Positions 7,601-16,215 of a DNA stretch of 64,000 bases are shown here, one piece after another. Both the position numbers and the translations under genes were made by a program. Positions within the stretch are counted from its first letter, which is position 1; every line of letters starts with the position of its first letter. The notes under the pieces are model-generated. The model ran no database searches and had not been told where the DNA came from. It saw only the letters and a program-made list of their open reading frames with translations. This stretch comes from Thermogladius calderae 1633 (GTDB lineage: Archaea > Thermoproteota > Thermoprotei_A > Sulfolobales > Desulfurococcaceae): positions 1,240,001 through 1,304,000 of the forward strand of contig NC_017954.1 in the NCBI RefSeq assembly GCF_000264495.1, given 5' to 3'.

Positions 7601-7780
7601 TACTCGACGTACCGGACATATTCTGGACGTGTTCCTCGGGTCTACGTATTCCTCAACATAGACGAGCTAGAGGTATTGTTAGGACCTAGTAGTATCCGGG
7701 CAACCGAGTCCCTATTTAAATTCCTCGAGCCGGAAGCACTATTCCTTGAAACGGGAAGACGAGGGTTCTACGGTTATTAG
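7601..7780 (+). pseudogene. Possible gene remnant
   Basis: An open stretch of 59 codons between TAG at 7598 and TAG at 7778 with no ATG. It reads protein-like, for example VYVFLNIDELEVLLG followed by SLFKFLEPEALFLETG, in the gap between repeat copy A and the next gene. Not recognised; it may be the tail of a truncated gene carried by the insertion, or chance. Nothing else is seen in 7490-7825. Confidence 0.25.
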
Positions 7781-7830
7781 CAGAGGGGGGCGCTAGGATA
7801 AGAGCACTTGGTATAAAGCCTTTCGTAAAT

Positions 7831-7840
7831 TTTATATTTA
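7831..7840 (+). promoter_or_regulatory. TATA box of the insertion-borne membrane protein
   Basis: TTTATATTTA lies 33 bases before the GTG start at 7873 in an AT-rich stretch, a good archaeal TATA element giving a nearly leaderless transcript. Confidence 0.5.
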
Positions 7841-7872
7841 CGTCGGCAAACTCATTATTTTGGTGTAATATT

Positions 7873-8529
7873 GTGAGGCACGATTTAGTCTTGGCTGGGT
7901 TATTCCTCCTGTTTTCAATAGTCCTAGCCTCAGCTGTTATTCTAGCAGAGCTGGGCTATGGCCCGGGCGACTGGCTGAGGTACAGATATAGCATCTCGGC
8001 TGGAGGAGCTAAATGCGTATACGTTATCAAAGTAACTGTTAGAGACGTCCAGGGCACTGTTGTCAAGTATGATGCTGGGATCGAGAAGCTTGAGAGCGGT
8101 GATAGCACGCTGTGTTCTTCTCTTAGTGGTCTACTGGTTCTCGGATTAGCTTTCTCAAGCGCTACGTCTAAAGACGTTTCAAGCCAGGGGCCTGAGGGAG
8201 GAGACTTCTTTATAAGCCCACAGTACTCGGGTGACTACACTACTAGTAGCGGGTACAGGGTCTCCTACAAGAACGGCGTCTTGGTTAAGATAGAGGGTGA
8301 GTCCACAACCGGCGTAGTAGCCACCATCAGCGCGGAATTAATTGATACCAGTATAGGATGGCTTAAGCAGGGGATAGGACAAACCCTGTTCACACAGCAA
8401 CTCCTAATAATTATAGCCATAGTAGCAATAGCCGCAATAGGGATAGCCGTATACTTTATTGCTAGAAGGAGAGCTGTAGAAACCCCGCCTTCCCAACCCC
8501 AGCAGCAGCCCAGCGTTCCAGGCAGTTAG
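7873..8529 (+). CDS. Membrane-anchored extracytoplasmic protein, unknown function
   Basis: Not recognised. 218 residues, GTG start. Residues about 5-27 form a signal peptide or N-terminal anchor, residues about 30-170 a predicted extracytoplasmic, Ser/Gly/Thr-rich domain with two cysteines, residues about 173-193 a C-terminal membrane span, followed by RRR and a Pro/Gln-rich cytoplasmic tail. The layout (signal, outer domain, span, basic stop, tail) resembles archaeal surface-anchored proteins. It lies inside the insertion and uses more A/T-ending codons than neighbours, consistent with transfer. Alone with its own promoter. Confidence 0.6.
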   Translation: MRHDLVLAGLFLLFSIVLASAVILAELGYGPGDWLRYRYSISAGGAKCVYVIKVTVRDVQGTVVKYDAGIEKLESGDSTLCSSLSGLLVLGLAFSSATSKDVSSQGPEGGDFFISPQYSGDYTTSSGYRVSYKNGVLVKIEGESTTGVVATISAELIDTSIGWLKQGIGQTLFTQQLLIIIAIVAIAAIGIAVYFIARRRAVETPPSQPQQQPSVPGS

Positions 8530-8861
8530 AGAGTCGGTCCTAAACCTGTCTTTCAGCTTTCCCCAACCCTTAGACAAAATTGTTTTCCGCACTTAAACAG
8601 ACACCGGATGCATCGTGGCATGCATTATCCAACCTTTCCACCCCTACTCGATATTGAAGAACACGCTAGCCTCGGCGACTGAACACATCTAGCCGAGAAT
8701 ACAACATGTACGAAGCACTTAGCGATACTCGCACTTTAAATCACGTAACCGCGCTTAGCTGGCTGAGTAGCCATCAAAACTCTCAATTAATGCGCGGTTC
8801 AGATGTGTCAAGAAGACTTTTAGGCTATCGCTACGCTTTACCTTACTCGTGGCGCTTGTAT
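8530..8861. other. Gene-poor interval inside the insertion
   Basis: Of lower GC than the flanks. The frame of the following DGC gene stays open back to an ATG at 8706, but the 52 extra residues look unlike a protein domain and I do not include them. No promoter stands out. Confidence 0.4.
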
Positions 8862-9287
8862 ATGGCAAGCCCCAGCTCTACTAAGTACCAATTGCTTCCT
8901 CACTGCGCCACGCATGCCGAAGGGCTAATAATCGTAGCCACCTGCGATGGGGCTTCATCAGTGGGGCAGATAGGTAACGAAGTGGCTAGAATCCTAACCA
9001 AGACCTTCCCAGACAAGGTGAGAATGTGCTGCCTCTCGGCTGTAGCTGCTGGAAGCAAAACACATGTAGACATTTTCAGAAAGGCTAGAGCAGTCATAGC
9101 TATCAATGGCTGCCAATTAATGTGTGCTTCAAAGGTATTGAGGGAAAAAGGCATAGCGCCTACCTACGAAATCGTAGTGGCTAAAGAAGGAGTAGACAAG
9201 CTACCGACACTAGACTTCGACGAAGAAGATGTTCAAAGAATAGCCAATAAAATTTCAACGGAGTTTATCCAGAAGTTCCAGCAATAA
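8862..9287 (+). CDS. DGC-domain (putative zinc-binding) protein
   Basis: The sequence ATCDGASSVGQIGNEVAR and the later AINGCQLMCASKVL match the DGC domain family (PF08859), small redox/metal proteins often near hydrogenases or sulfur metabolism. From the ATG at 8862 the protein is 141 residues, the normal length, with CDG at about residues 27-29 and the CxxxC pair near 85-89. An in-frame ATG at 8706 would add an unlikely 52-residue leader. It sits inside the decayed insertion with low-GC codon use, but the domain itself looks intact. Confidence 0.65.
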   Translation: MASPSSTKYQLLPHCATHAEGLIIVATCDGASSVGQIGNEVARILTKTFPDKVRMCCLSAVAAGSKTHVDIFRKARAVIAINGCQLMCASKVLREKGIAPTYEIVVAKEGVDKLPTLDFDEEDVQRIANKISTEFIQKFQQ

Positions 9288-9373
9288 GAGACTTGGCGAG
9301 AAAGGAATCCATGCCACGAGCATTTCAACTTTTTCGCTTTTTACTTCATTTTCTATAACTCACCCCTACACAT

Positions 9374-9484
9374 ATGTGTGAAGCCGCACCGTTGGTCCCA
9401 ACTTCCGTCTGCGATCCCACGGAGGTACATGTGGGCAGGGCAGAGCCAGGCGCAACTGTGAACAAGCACGAAGCATCAGAGTAA
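9374..9484 (+). pseudogene. Possible transposase (TnpB-like) 3' remnant
   Basis: An open frame reads MCEAAPLVPTSVC, then VGRAEPGATVNKHEASE, stops, and continues APRRIQ...SWMQAQ to about 9523. The style recalls the low-complexity C-terminal tails of archaeal IS605-type TnpB proteins, but I cannot confirm it and no zinc finger or catalytic residues remain. The rest of 9288-9583 shows nothing else. Confidence 0.2.
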
Positions 9485-9583
9485 GCACCTAGGAGGATAC
9501 AAGTGGTGGATTCCTGGATGCAGGCTCAATGAGCTCCTCCGGGGCATTTCTACTCTCCTACTCGGCATCGAGAACGCATACTC

Positions 9584-10733
9584 CTAGCCGGCTACTTGGC
9601 CAAGCCTTGTCCTGAGCCTGCTAAGCTCGTCTACAAAGGCGTCTACGTCTCCTTTGTCGTTGTACAAGTGCGTGGAGACCCTGACTCCAGACACCCCTAG
9701 GGCTCCTCTGTAGGACACCACTACGCCTTTCTCGCGGAGCTCCTCGGCTACCCTGATTTCTCTCCCCTTCTCTAGGCCCGTCTTAACCAGGGTTATGCCG
9801 GGCCAGTGCTTTTTGTCTCTCGTGCAGCCGTAGACGTTATAGCCCTCGCTACTCAGCTTATCAATGAGGTTCTTCTTGACGCTCAAGACGTGGCTTTCGA
9901 CGCTCTCAATGCCAATGCTGTTTATGAATCGGGCTGCCTCGCAGAGCGCTACTATTGAGATGTATGACCTTCCCCGCCCCACTCGAACTTCGAGACGCTC
10001 TTAGAGACCGGCGGCGACCAAACGTCCTTGCCTGGGTCAGGCCAGTAGCCGCTCCAACCGCTACCGGGCTCCTCACTGTTTAAAATGCCGTAGGGGGCTG
10101 GGTTGAGTCCTTCAAGCAACTCTTTGCTGATATGCGTGAAGCCCGAGCCCACGTGGGGGTTTAGCATCCACTTCTCACCGCCAGCGCAGAGGACGTCCAC
10201 GCCTCCTTTGTCGGCGTCGGGCCTTAAAGCACCCACGTGCTAAACCCCATCAACTACTAGAATGGCTCCATGCTCGTGGAGCTCTCTCGAGAGCTCTCTC
10301 TCAGATCTATTCTCCACCCGGTAATCCACTGGACCGAGGACACCACCGCTACCTTGACCGAGTCGTCGGGCTTCTCGAGGTCTCCCGTCTCGTAGATCCC
10401 CATGCTCCCGGCTACCTTGACTCTGCAACCCCTGACTTCGCAGAGGGACTTGACGAGGGACGTAATAGTGGGGGACTCCAGGTCTAGTGCGAGGACGCTG
10501 TCACCCGGCCTCAGGTCGAAGGCTCCCAGCACGTTCTTCAAGCCCTCCGTGGTCTGAACCGTAAAGGTTACTTCATGGAGATCACCACCGACTAGCCTGG
10601 AAACCTCCCTCCTGGCCTTCACCACGTACTCCTCTAGGTCTTCAACGCCCAGCTCGCCGCTGCAAACGGCTTCTAGCAGCTTCTGCAGAGATTCGTACAC
10701 CGGCGAGGGCATTAAGCCTACAGAGGCCGTGTC
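9584..10733 (-). pseudogene. Class V aminotransferase (cysteine desulfurase-like) pseudogene
   Basis: Reading right to left, the protein starts mid-motif as TASVGLMPSPVYES at the repeat border, so the first codons are missing. It continues through TVQTTEGLKNVLGAF, SSVQWITGWRIDLRE, then a two-base gain in a GA run near 10290-10300 shifts frame; ELHEHGAILVVDGV is followed by TAG where CAG (Gln) is expected at 10237-10239; HVGALRPDAD and the PLP-lysine region CAGGEKWML follow; a one-base-type shift near 9975-9985 (FEWGG to SYISIVALCEAAR) leads to the C-terminal domain ending at 9584. The original would be a PLP enzyme of about 385 residues. Four lesions make it inactive. Confidence 0.9.
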
Positions 10734-10859
10734 GAGGATCCTCGCTTGGCCGGGTGAGGGGGGTAGGTTTTCACCTCTTTTCTCGCATGATGCTGTAGTA
10801 TTTTTCCACGATAGGCAAGATCTCTGTCAGATCCTCAACTACCCACCTGGCTCTAGAGC
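10730..10859. repeat. Imperfect direct repeat, copy B (right end of insertion)
   Basis: Partner of 7452-7581. Here the HAD phosphatase end (10771-10859, minus strand) is intact while the DUF167 3' end (SRILAWPGEGG in the plus direction, 10731-10770) is an orphan fragment. The aminotransferase pseudogene is cut at this border. Confidence 0.9.
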
Positions 10860-11445
10860 AGGCCTCACCACAAGGCTTCACGGCTACCGAGTTGCCCACG
10901 ACGTTGAAGATGTCTATGTCCCACACGTCGTCGCCCACGTAGGTCACCTCTCTCAGATCGAACCCCAATTTCCCGGCCAGCTCGGCGATGACCCTGTGCT
11001 TCTCCATCAAGGGGACCCTGACCAAGCCCCCCGGCACCAGCTCGTCGCCCTCGTACCTTAACTCGTTGTAGTAGCAGAGACTTATGCCGAGCCTGCTACA
11101 TACCCTGCCCACGACCTCCCCTATCCCGGAGCTCACGACTGCGACCACGTAGCCCTCCCTCATGAGGCGGCTCACAACACCGGGGGCCTCTTCCCTGACA
11201 CCGATCCACGAGACGGCCCTTTCTACGTCCTGTCTCCTTATCGGTTTCCCGTAGCTGTGGATCATCAGCGCGACGTCTATCTTCATCCACTCCTCGTAGG
11301 TTATTATGCCTCTCCTGTAGTAGTCTGCGAAGAGCCTGTTGTCCCGGCTACCGAAGTACTCGTGTAAGACGGCCCAGCTGCTCTTGGCTGTGGTCAGGAC
11401 GCCGTCGCAGTCGAAGACTATTAGCCCTTTACCCACCCGCGACAA
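10771..11445 (-). CDS. HAD-superfamily phosphatase (SerB-like, HAD-IB)
   Basis: 224 residues. Motif I IVFDCDGVLTT at residues 9-19, motif II VVSSGIGE near 98-105, Lys in LMEKHRVI, motif IV TYVGDDVWDID near 167-177. The cap and spacing resemble phosphoserine phosphatase-like HAD-IB enzymes; substrate not assignable. Its start overlaps the end of the upstream 185-aa gene by 17 bases, so they form an operon. Its last ~25 codons are duplicated in decayed form at 7497-7581. Confidence 0.8.
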   Translation of the reverse strand: MSRVGKGLIVFDCDGVLTTAKSSWAVLHEYFGSRDNRLFADYYRRGIITYEEWMKIDVALMIHSYGKPIRRQDVERAVSWIGVREEAPGVVSRLMREGYVVAVVSSGIGEVVGRVCSRLGISLCYYNELRYEGDELVPGGLVRVPLMEKHRVIAELAGKLGFDLREVTYVGDDVWDIDIFNVVGNSVAVKPCGEACSRARWVVEDLTEILPIVEKYYSIMREKR

Positions 11446-11986
11446 CCTCCCTCAGCCTCTCCACGTCTCTTTTATCCAAGAAAGTCGTTCTGCACTGGAC
11501 GACCCTGATTCTGCCCCCTTCGTACGAGATTCTGACTACGAAGTCCTGGCTTACCCTCAGTAAGACCTCGTTCCCTGCCAGGGACGCCTCATAGTTGGAG
11601 AAAATGGACTTGACCCGCTCGAATAACTCGGCGAGCTCCGACTTCACGGGCTCGCCCACGCTCAGCCTCTGAGCTATGTCTAGTGCCTTGGCCCTCACCT
11701 CGGGGAGGTCTCTGTACTCCTCTGCGACCTCTCTCAGGATATCTACGAGGACTTCCAGCGCGTTACCGCCCTTGAACGCGCTGACGAGTAGCTCGAAATC
11801 CTTGCTGTTAAAGTAGTCTAGTAGCTTCTCGGGGTTCCCGCCGTATACGCTGAAGCCGTACCTCGACTCCGCTTGGGATATGAGCCTCCTCACCTCGTCC
11901 ACGGTGTTGGCCTGGATCTTCCCCTCTCTGATAGCCCTTCCAAGATGGGGGTTCACGATGTTCCTCAAGAAGTCCTTTAACACCAT
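11429..11986 (-). CDS. Hypothetical protein, 185 aa
   Basis: Not recognised. Mostly helical, charged and soluble, with no cysteine cluster; a C-terminal strand-rich part (FVVRISYEGGRIRVVQCRTTF) looks like a small beta domain. ATG start; it overlaps the start of the HAD phosphatase gene by 17 bases and is probably cotranscribed with it. Confidence 0.6.
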   Translation of the reverse strand: MVLKDFLRNIVNPHLGRAIREGKIQANTVDEVRRLISQAESRYGFSVYGGNPEKLLDYFNSKDFELLVSAFKGGNALEVLVDILREVAEEYRDLPEVRAKALDIAQRLSVGEPVKSELAELFERVKSIFSNYEASLAGNEVLLRVSQDFVVRISYEGGRIRVVQCRTTFLDKRDVERLREVVAGG

Positions 11987-12032
11987 CAGTGTTCAACCCA
12001 TGGTTTTTAAAGGGGCTCTTACCTTATATATC

Positions 12033-12042
12033 AGCGACAACA
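12033..12042 (+). promoter_or_regulatory. TATA box for the TRAM gene
   Basis: CTTATATATC lies about 25 bases before the GTG start at 12063, predicting a leaderless transcript. Confidence 0.5.
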
Positions 12043-12062
12043 CGTAGTGGATGGGGTAATTA

Positions 12063-12368
12063 GTGAGTAGACACCAGAAGAAACACTCGTGGGCTCCTTA
12101 CACGAGCGACGTCCAGAAATTCAGCATCTACCCCAGCATCAAGAGGCCGGAGGAAGACAGGGAGCTGAGAGTTGGCTCGATAGCCGTCCTGAACATCGAC
12201 GAGGTAGACGAGAAGGGCAACGGGATCGCCAAGTACAAGAACGTGAGGGTAATCGTGAGGAATGCTAGCCTGGGCTCCAGAGTCAAAGCGCGTATCCTCA
12301 AGCTCGCCCCCGACTACGCGGTCGCAGAGGTTGTGGAAGTACTAGAGGACTCCTACGTGGATTACTGA
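12063..12368 (+). CDS. TRAM-domain protein
   Basis: 101 residues. Residues about 38-98 form a TRAM domain (LRVGSIAVLNIDEVDEKGNGIAKYKNVRVIV split by turns, then ASLGSRVKARILKL), an OB-like RNA-binding fold. Free-standing archaeal TRAM proteins bind RNA and may act as cold-shock-type chaperones in other archaea; here that is inference. The N-terminus is basic (SRHQKKHSW). GTG start with a close TATA box. Its stop shares one base with the next start (TGATG), so the two are coupled. Confidence 0.85.
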   Translation: MSRHQKKHSWAPYTSDVQKFSIYPSIKRPEEDRELRVGSIAVLNIDEVDEKGNGIAKYKNVRVIVRNASLGSRVKARILKLAPDYAVAEVVEVLEDSYVDY

Positions 12369-12706
12369 TGCCCGGAAGAAGCTTGTTCTCCGAGATAGCG
12401 CAGGTGGTCGGGGCCGAGGTCGCGTCGACACTCGAGCTAGGGGAACCCATTGAAGGAGAGGACGCCTGGCTGGTGCTAGACTACCTGTTGGAGAACAAGC
12501 CTGTCGAGGTCGTTGACGAAGAGGAGGTTGTAGAAGGAGGAGAGTGCTACCACGTCGCCCTGGTCGTGGAGGGCTCCTACCTCTTCTACCTGTTGAAGAT
12601 GGGTAGGGTTAGCAGGTGCGTCCTTATAGAGGTCGGTAAAAACAGAGTGGAGAGCTTACTCGACGAGGTTTTTCGTAGGCTGGGCAAGTGCGGTGAGGAG
12701 GGCTAG
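12368..12706 (+). CDS. Hypothetical protein, 112 aa, coupled to TRAM gene
   Basis: Not recognised. Acidic, alpha/beta. It begins at the ATG sharing a base with the TRAM stop. Strands YHVALVVEGSYLFYLLKMG and CVLIEVGKNRVESLLDEVF suggest one compact domain. Cotranscription with the RNA-binding TRAM protein is the only hint of role. Confidence 0.6.
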   Translation: MPGRSLFSEIAQVVGAEVASTLELGEPIEGEDAWLVLDYLLENKPVEVVDEEEVVEGGECYHVALVVEGSYLFYLLKMGRVSRCVLIEVGKNRVESLLDEVFRRLGKCGEEG

Positions 12707-12711
12707 CCGGC

Positions 12712-13200
12712 CTACTTCTTGTAGCCGATCTTCCTCAGGAAGCCGTGCCTCTCTTTTTTGTCCTCGTCCCCCTCAACGCCTAGCGGCGTGTAGCCGTCGA
12801 CTACGCCGACTACTGCCCTGCCCTGGTCAGTCTCGGCTACTATGACTTGGACAGGGTTCCCAGTCGCAACGTAGATGGACACGACTTCTTGCACGCTCTT
12901 CAGCTGGTTTAAGACGTTTATCGGGTACGCGTTCCTTATGAAGAGGACGAATGTGTGGCCCGCTCCGATCGACAAAGCAGCGTCGACAGCAGCCCTGGTC
13001 AGCTCTTCGTCATTGCCCTCGTATCTCACGAGCCTCTTCCCGCTGGCCTCGTTGAAGGCCAGGCCGAACTTGATCCCAGGTACAGATGTGACGAGCACCT
13101 CGTATATGTCCTCGACTGTCTTGATGAAGTGGCTACGCCCTATTATAACGTTGGCTCCCTCGGGTATTTTGACAGGTACCACCTTAAAGGACACGGACAC
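12712..13200 (-). CDS. Adenosine-specific kinase family protein (COG1839)
   Basis: 162 residues. [20 protein letters not shown] and the later [12 protein letters not shown]-type segment ([16 protein letters not shown]) and [14 protein letters not shown] are hallmarks of PF04008, named adenosine-specific kinase from binding data on a relative; the cellular role remains poorly known. ATG start. Converges on the small gene before it with a five-base gap. Confidence 0.85.
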   Translation of the reverse strand: MSVSFKVVPVKIPEGANVIIGRSHFIKTVEDIYEVLVTSVPGIKFGLAFNEASGKRLVRYEGNDEELTRAAVDAALSIGAGHTFVLFIRNAYPINVLNQLKSVQEVVSIYVATGNPVQVIVAETDQGRAVVGVVDGYTPLGVEGDEDKKERHGFLRKIGYKK

Positions 13201-13345
13201 CCGAGAACACCATACTAAATATTCGCACGAGTTTTCGTATTAAGGTTTCCTCGGCCAATACAAGGAGCCTTCTTGATGTTGAAGGATTAAATAGGTGATA
13301 CGACCTTAAGAGGAAGCAGAGCCCCACTGTTTAAAAGGGTTTGAT

Positions 13346-13936
13346 ATGAGGGCTGTTTTGAAGATCGTGGATTTAAGTCCTTATACCGAGAACGACGGTG
13401 TCGTCTCGGCCTTACTCTACAAGCAAGAAGAGAAGTGGGACGAGGTGGAAGTCGGCGAGGGGCTTGAAAGCCTTCTTTCAGTGGCGGGAAACACCATATC
13501 CAGCAACCCACCCCAGGTGAACGTCCTCAGATTCGTTGAAGTAGAGGCGCCGGGTATGAAGGTAACAATAGGTGAGGGGTCTGTTGACGGCGTCGAGACT
13601 GTTATATCCCCAGTCCCGGCCTACTTGAGGTCTATCAAATTCGTCAAGGTCGAAGGAGAGAACCCCGTAGTCGTGCACGAGTTCAAGCCGGGTAACCCCA
13701 GTATCGTTTACGACTCGTCTATCTCCTTCGGCAAGAAGTTGGAGTACGACTTAATCCTCGTCGAGACAAGCGAGGGGGTTAGAATAGTCTTCCCCCACGA
13801 GCTCCTTCTCGAAAAGGTGAAGACGGAGACGAAGAAGAGGAGGAAAAGGCGGAAGTCGCGGAGGAGTAGGAAGAGTAAAGCAGAAAAGAAGAAAAAGAGG
13901 AGGAGCGGTAAGAAGAGGAGGAGGGCTCGTAGATGA
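13346..13936 (+). CDS. Hypothetical protein with Lys/Arg-rich C-terminal tail
   Basis: Not recognised. 196 residues. Residues 1-155 form a soluble beta-rich domain; residues about 157-196 are almost all Lys, Arg and Ser (KKRRKRRKSRRSRKSK, then KKKKRRSGKKRRRARR), a disordered nucleic-acid-binding tail. TATA-like TTTAAAA at about 13331. The stop overlaps the start of the nucleoside phosphorylase by four bases (ATGA), so translation is coupled. DNA or RNA binding is inferred from the tail only. Confidence 0.65.
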   Translation: MRAVLKIVDLSPYTENDGVVSALLYKQEEKWDEVEVGEGLESLLSVAGNTISSNPPQVNVLRFVEVEAPGMKVTIGEGSVDGVETVISPVPAYLRSIKFVKVEGENPVVVHEFKPGNPSIVYDSSISFGKKLEYDLILVETSEGVRIVFPHELLLEKVKTETKKRRKRRKSRRSRKSKAEKKKKRRSGKKRRRARR

Positions 13937-14664
13937 GCTTCAGGGAGTTACCCCACATAAAGGCCAGACCAGGAGATATAGCAAAAAACGTCATCGCCGT
14001 GGGCGACCCAGGTAGAGTAGACCTGTTGAGCCAACTCCTCGAGGAGAAGAGAGTCGTCAACGAGCACAGAGGTCTAAAGGTGGTGACGGGAACCTACAAG
14101 GGCGTAAAAGTCTCCATAGCCACGCACGGGATAGGCTGCCCCTCCGCGATGATAGTGTTCGAGGAGCTAGGCATCCTGGGTGCCAGGCGGTTTGTGAGAG
14201 TCGGCACGACAGGGGGCCTGAGGAGGGACATAAGGGTCGGCGACGTTGTGGTAGCCACGGGAGCCGGCTACACGCAGGGGGGATGCGGCCTAGGGCAGTA
14301 CATGCCCGGCATATGCGGTGCCACGAGCCCACACTCGGTCTTAACGGCTAGGATAATGGAGTCGTTGAGCAGAAACGGGGTCAAGTTTTTAGCGGGGCCA
14401 GTCTACAGTAGCGACGCCTTTTACGCTGAAGACCCCTCTTTTGCCGAGAGAATGAGCCACCTAGGATTCGTTGCCGTGGAGATGGAAGCCGCCGGCTTAT
14501 TCGCGCTCGGCTGGATGAGGGGTTGGGAGACAGCCGCCGTGCTAGTGGTCAGCGACGTTCTACCGTCCGAGGAGAAGGTGTTTCTCACAACTGCCGAGCT
14601 CGCCGACAAGTTTACTAGCGTCGCGAGGGCTGTCCTAGACGTATTCTCGGAACTAAGGGACTAG
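13933..14664 (+). CDS. Purine nucleoside / 5'-methylthioadenosine phosphorylase (PNP-UDP family)
   Basis: 243 residues. Phosphate-binding GDPGRV near residue 24, ATHGIGCPSA near 58-67, RVGTTGGL, SSDAFYAED and the purine/ribose-binding VEMEAAGLF near 180 place it in the PNP/uridine phosphorylase family. The SSDAFYAED block resembles the Sulfolobus MTA phosphorylase I/purine nucleoside phosphorylase. It splits purine nucleosides or MTA with phosphate for purine salvage. Coupled to the basic-tailed gene before it, six-base gap to cysS after it. Confidence 0.85.
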   Translation: MSFRELPHIKARPGDIAKNVIAVGDPGRVDLLSQLLEEKRVVNEHRGLKVVTGTYKGVKVSIATHGIGCPSAMIVFEELGILGARRFVRVGTTGGLRRDIRVGDVVVATGAGYTQGGCGLGQYMPGICGATSPHSVLTARIMESLSRNGVKFLAGPVYSSDAFYAEDPSFAERMSHLGFVAVEMEAAGLFALGWMRGWETAAVLVVSDVLPSEEKVFLTTAELADKFTSVARAVLDVFSELRD

Positions 14665-14669
14665 AGGGT

Positions 14670-16088
14670 ATGGAGGTAAAGCTCTATAACACTCTGAGCA
14701 AGGAAGTAGAAGTCCTCAGACCCGTGGAAGAGAGCACCGTGAAGATGTACGTCTGCGGCCCCACTGTATACGACTACACGCACATAGGACACGGTAGGAC
14801 GTACGTTGTGTACGACGCGTTAAAGAAGTACCTATCGATTAGGGGCTACAACGTCATACACGTCATGAACATCACCGACATAGACGACAAGATCATTAGA
14901 CGGGCCCAGAGCGAGGGGAGAGACTGGAGAGAGGTCGCCGACGAGTACACGAAGGACTACCTAGAGGGCCTCTCCAAGCTGAAAGTCACTATAGACCACC
15001 ATCCCAGAGTAACAGACCACATAAAGGAGATCATAGAGTTCATACAGGTTCTAATAGACAAGGGCTACGCATACGTCGCTCAAAGCGGTAGCGTGTACTT
15101 TGAGGTCGACAAGTACCCGGACTACGGGAGGCTCTCGGGGAGAGCTAGCAAGGAGCTTTGGAACCAAGAACCCGAGTTCCTCGGCGAGAAGAAGAAGCCC
15201 TACGACTTCGCGCTATGGAAAGCGAGCAAGCCCGGGGAGCCGTATTGGGAGAGCCCCTGGGGTAAGGGTAGGCCGGGTTGGCACATAGAGTGCAGTGTTA
15301 TGAGCTCTAGGTACCTCGGGGGCCGGTTCGATATACACGGTGGCGGGACAGACCTGATATTCCCACACCACGAGAACGAGAGGGCCCAGAGCGAGGCGTA
15401 CTACGGCGGCAGGTGGGTGGGTATCTGGATGCACACGGGTCTGGTGATGGTGGGCAGCGACAAGATGAGCAAGAGCCTAGGCAACATAGTGCCTTTGAAA
15501 GAGGCTTTTGACAAGTGGGGGCTGGCCCTGAGAGTCTGGTACTTGTCCTCGCACTACAGGAAGCCGCTGGTCTTCTCGGAAGAGGCGCTCGAGCAGTCTA
15601 AGAGGTTCTACGAGAGGTTCGTGAACACGTGGAGCCTGTTGACGAGGCTGGAGAGGGAGGCCGTCGACAGGCACTACGTCAGAGACGAGGACATAGCACA
15701 AGCCAGAAAACTCCTTGAACTACGCAACAGGTTCCACGAGTCTCTGTCAAACGACTTTAACACCCCCGAAATGCTCGCCGCCGTCAACGAGCTTATGAGC
15801 TTCGTAAACAGGGAGCTGGCCTACAGGCCCGTCCACATGCTTGTGTCGATCGCCAGGAAACTGTTCAGGGAGGCTAACGCTGTCCTGTCCCTCGTAGAGG
15901 AGGCCGAGACCTCGACAGAGGAAGAGGTGGACTCGCTGGTTAAGCTGATAGTAGACGTCAGGAGGGAGCTGAGGAGCCTGAAGTTGTACGAGCTCGCCGA
16001 CAGGATCAGGAGCGAGCTCATGAGACAGGGGATAATACTACAGGACAAGGGTTTGGAGACCACCTGGATCAAGAAGAAAACTCTTTGA
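14670..16088 (+). CDS. cysS: Cysteinyl-tRNA synthetase
   Basis: Class I synthetase charging tRNA-Cys. 472 residues, normal length. Zinc-binding Cys29 ([10 protein letters not shown]), HIGH-type [10 protein letters not shown] at 37-46, [10 protein letters not shown] and [15 protein letters not shown] for zinc and adenylate, and KMSKSLGN near residue 265. ATG start. It follows the phosphorylase closely and may belong to the same transcript as the basic-tailed protein. Confidence 0.97.
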   Translation: MEVKLYNTLSKEVEVLRPVEESTVKMYVCGPTVYDYTHIGHGRTYVVYDALKKYLSIRGYNVIHVMNITDIDDKIIRRAQSEGRDWREVADEYTKDYLEGLSKLKVTIDHHPRVTDHIKEIIEFIQVLIDKGYAYVAQSGSVYFEVDKYPDYGRLSGRASKELWNQEPEFLGEKKKPYDFALWKASKPGEPYWESPWGKGRPGWHIECSVMSSRYLGGRFDIHGGGTDLIFPHHENERAQSEAYYGGRWVGIWMHTGLVMVGSDKMSKSLGNIVPLKEAFDKWGLALRVWYLSSHYRKPLVFSEEALEQSKRFYERFVNTWSLLTRLEREAVDRHYVRDEDIAQARKLLELRNRFHESLSNDFNTPEMLAAVNELMSFVNRELAYRPVHMLVSIARKLFREANAVLSLVEEAETSTEEEVDSLVKLIVDVRRELRSLKLYELADRIRSELMRQGIILQDKGLETTWIKKKTL

Positions 16089-16151
16089 CCCCTCGCGACG
16101 AGTGCGTAGAGGTGCGTTAGAACCCTCTTTTATATACGACACAATACGCGT

Positions 16152-16200
16152 TGTGCCGGCTCCCCATTGGATGAGTGGAGTTCGAGCCCTACCGCGGGCG
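16152..16200 (+). other. Stem-loop-forming interval after a TATA-like element
   Basis: TTTTATATAC (16129-16138) looks like a TATA box, yet no coding start follows. About 20 bases on, GGCTC (16159-16163) can pair with GAGCC, enclosing CCA/TGG: a nested hairpin near 16159-16188. It contains a TTCGAGCC string that recalls a T-arm, but no cloverleaf forms. Possible small RNA or 5' leader of the dehydrogenase operon; weak. Confidence 0.2.
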
Positions 16201-16201
16201 T

Positions 16202-16215
16202 AATAAACGTTTATT
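16202..16215. promoter_or_regulatory. 14-bp perfect palindrome upstream of dehydrogenase operon
   Basis: AATAAACGTTTATT is a perfect inverted repeat in the 207-base gap between cysS and the proline dehydrogenase-type operon, about 80 bases before the TTG start. A regulator site is plausible. Confidence 0.35.

Noticed and set aside
8706-8861. N-terminal extension of the DGC protein from ATG 8706
   Set aside because: The 52 extra residues look like noncoding translation and the DGC domain normally begins near its CDG motif.
13779-14060. Minus-strand open frame of Ser/Leu-rich protein opposite the Lys/Arg tail
   Set aside because: A mirror of AGG/AAG codons on the other strand; composition is an artefact.
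16152-16200. tRNA gene
   Set aside because: TTCGAGCC suggests a T-arm but the flanking bases do not pair and no acceptor, D or anticodon arms can be built.
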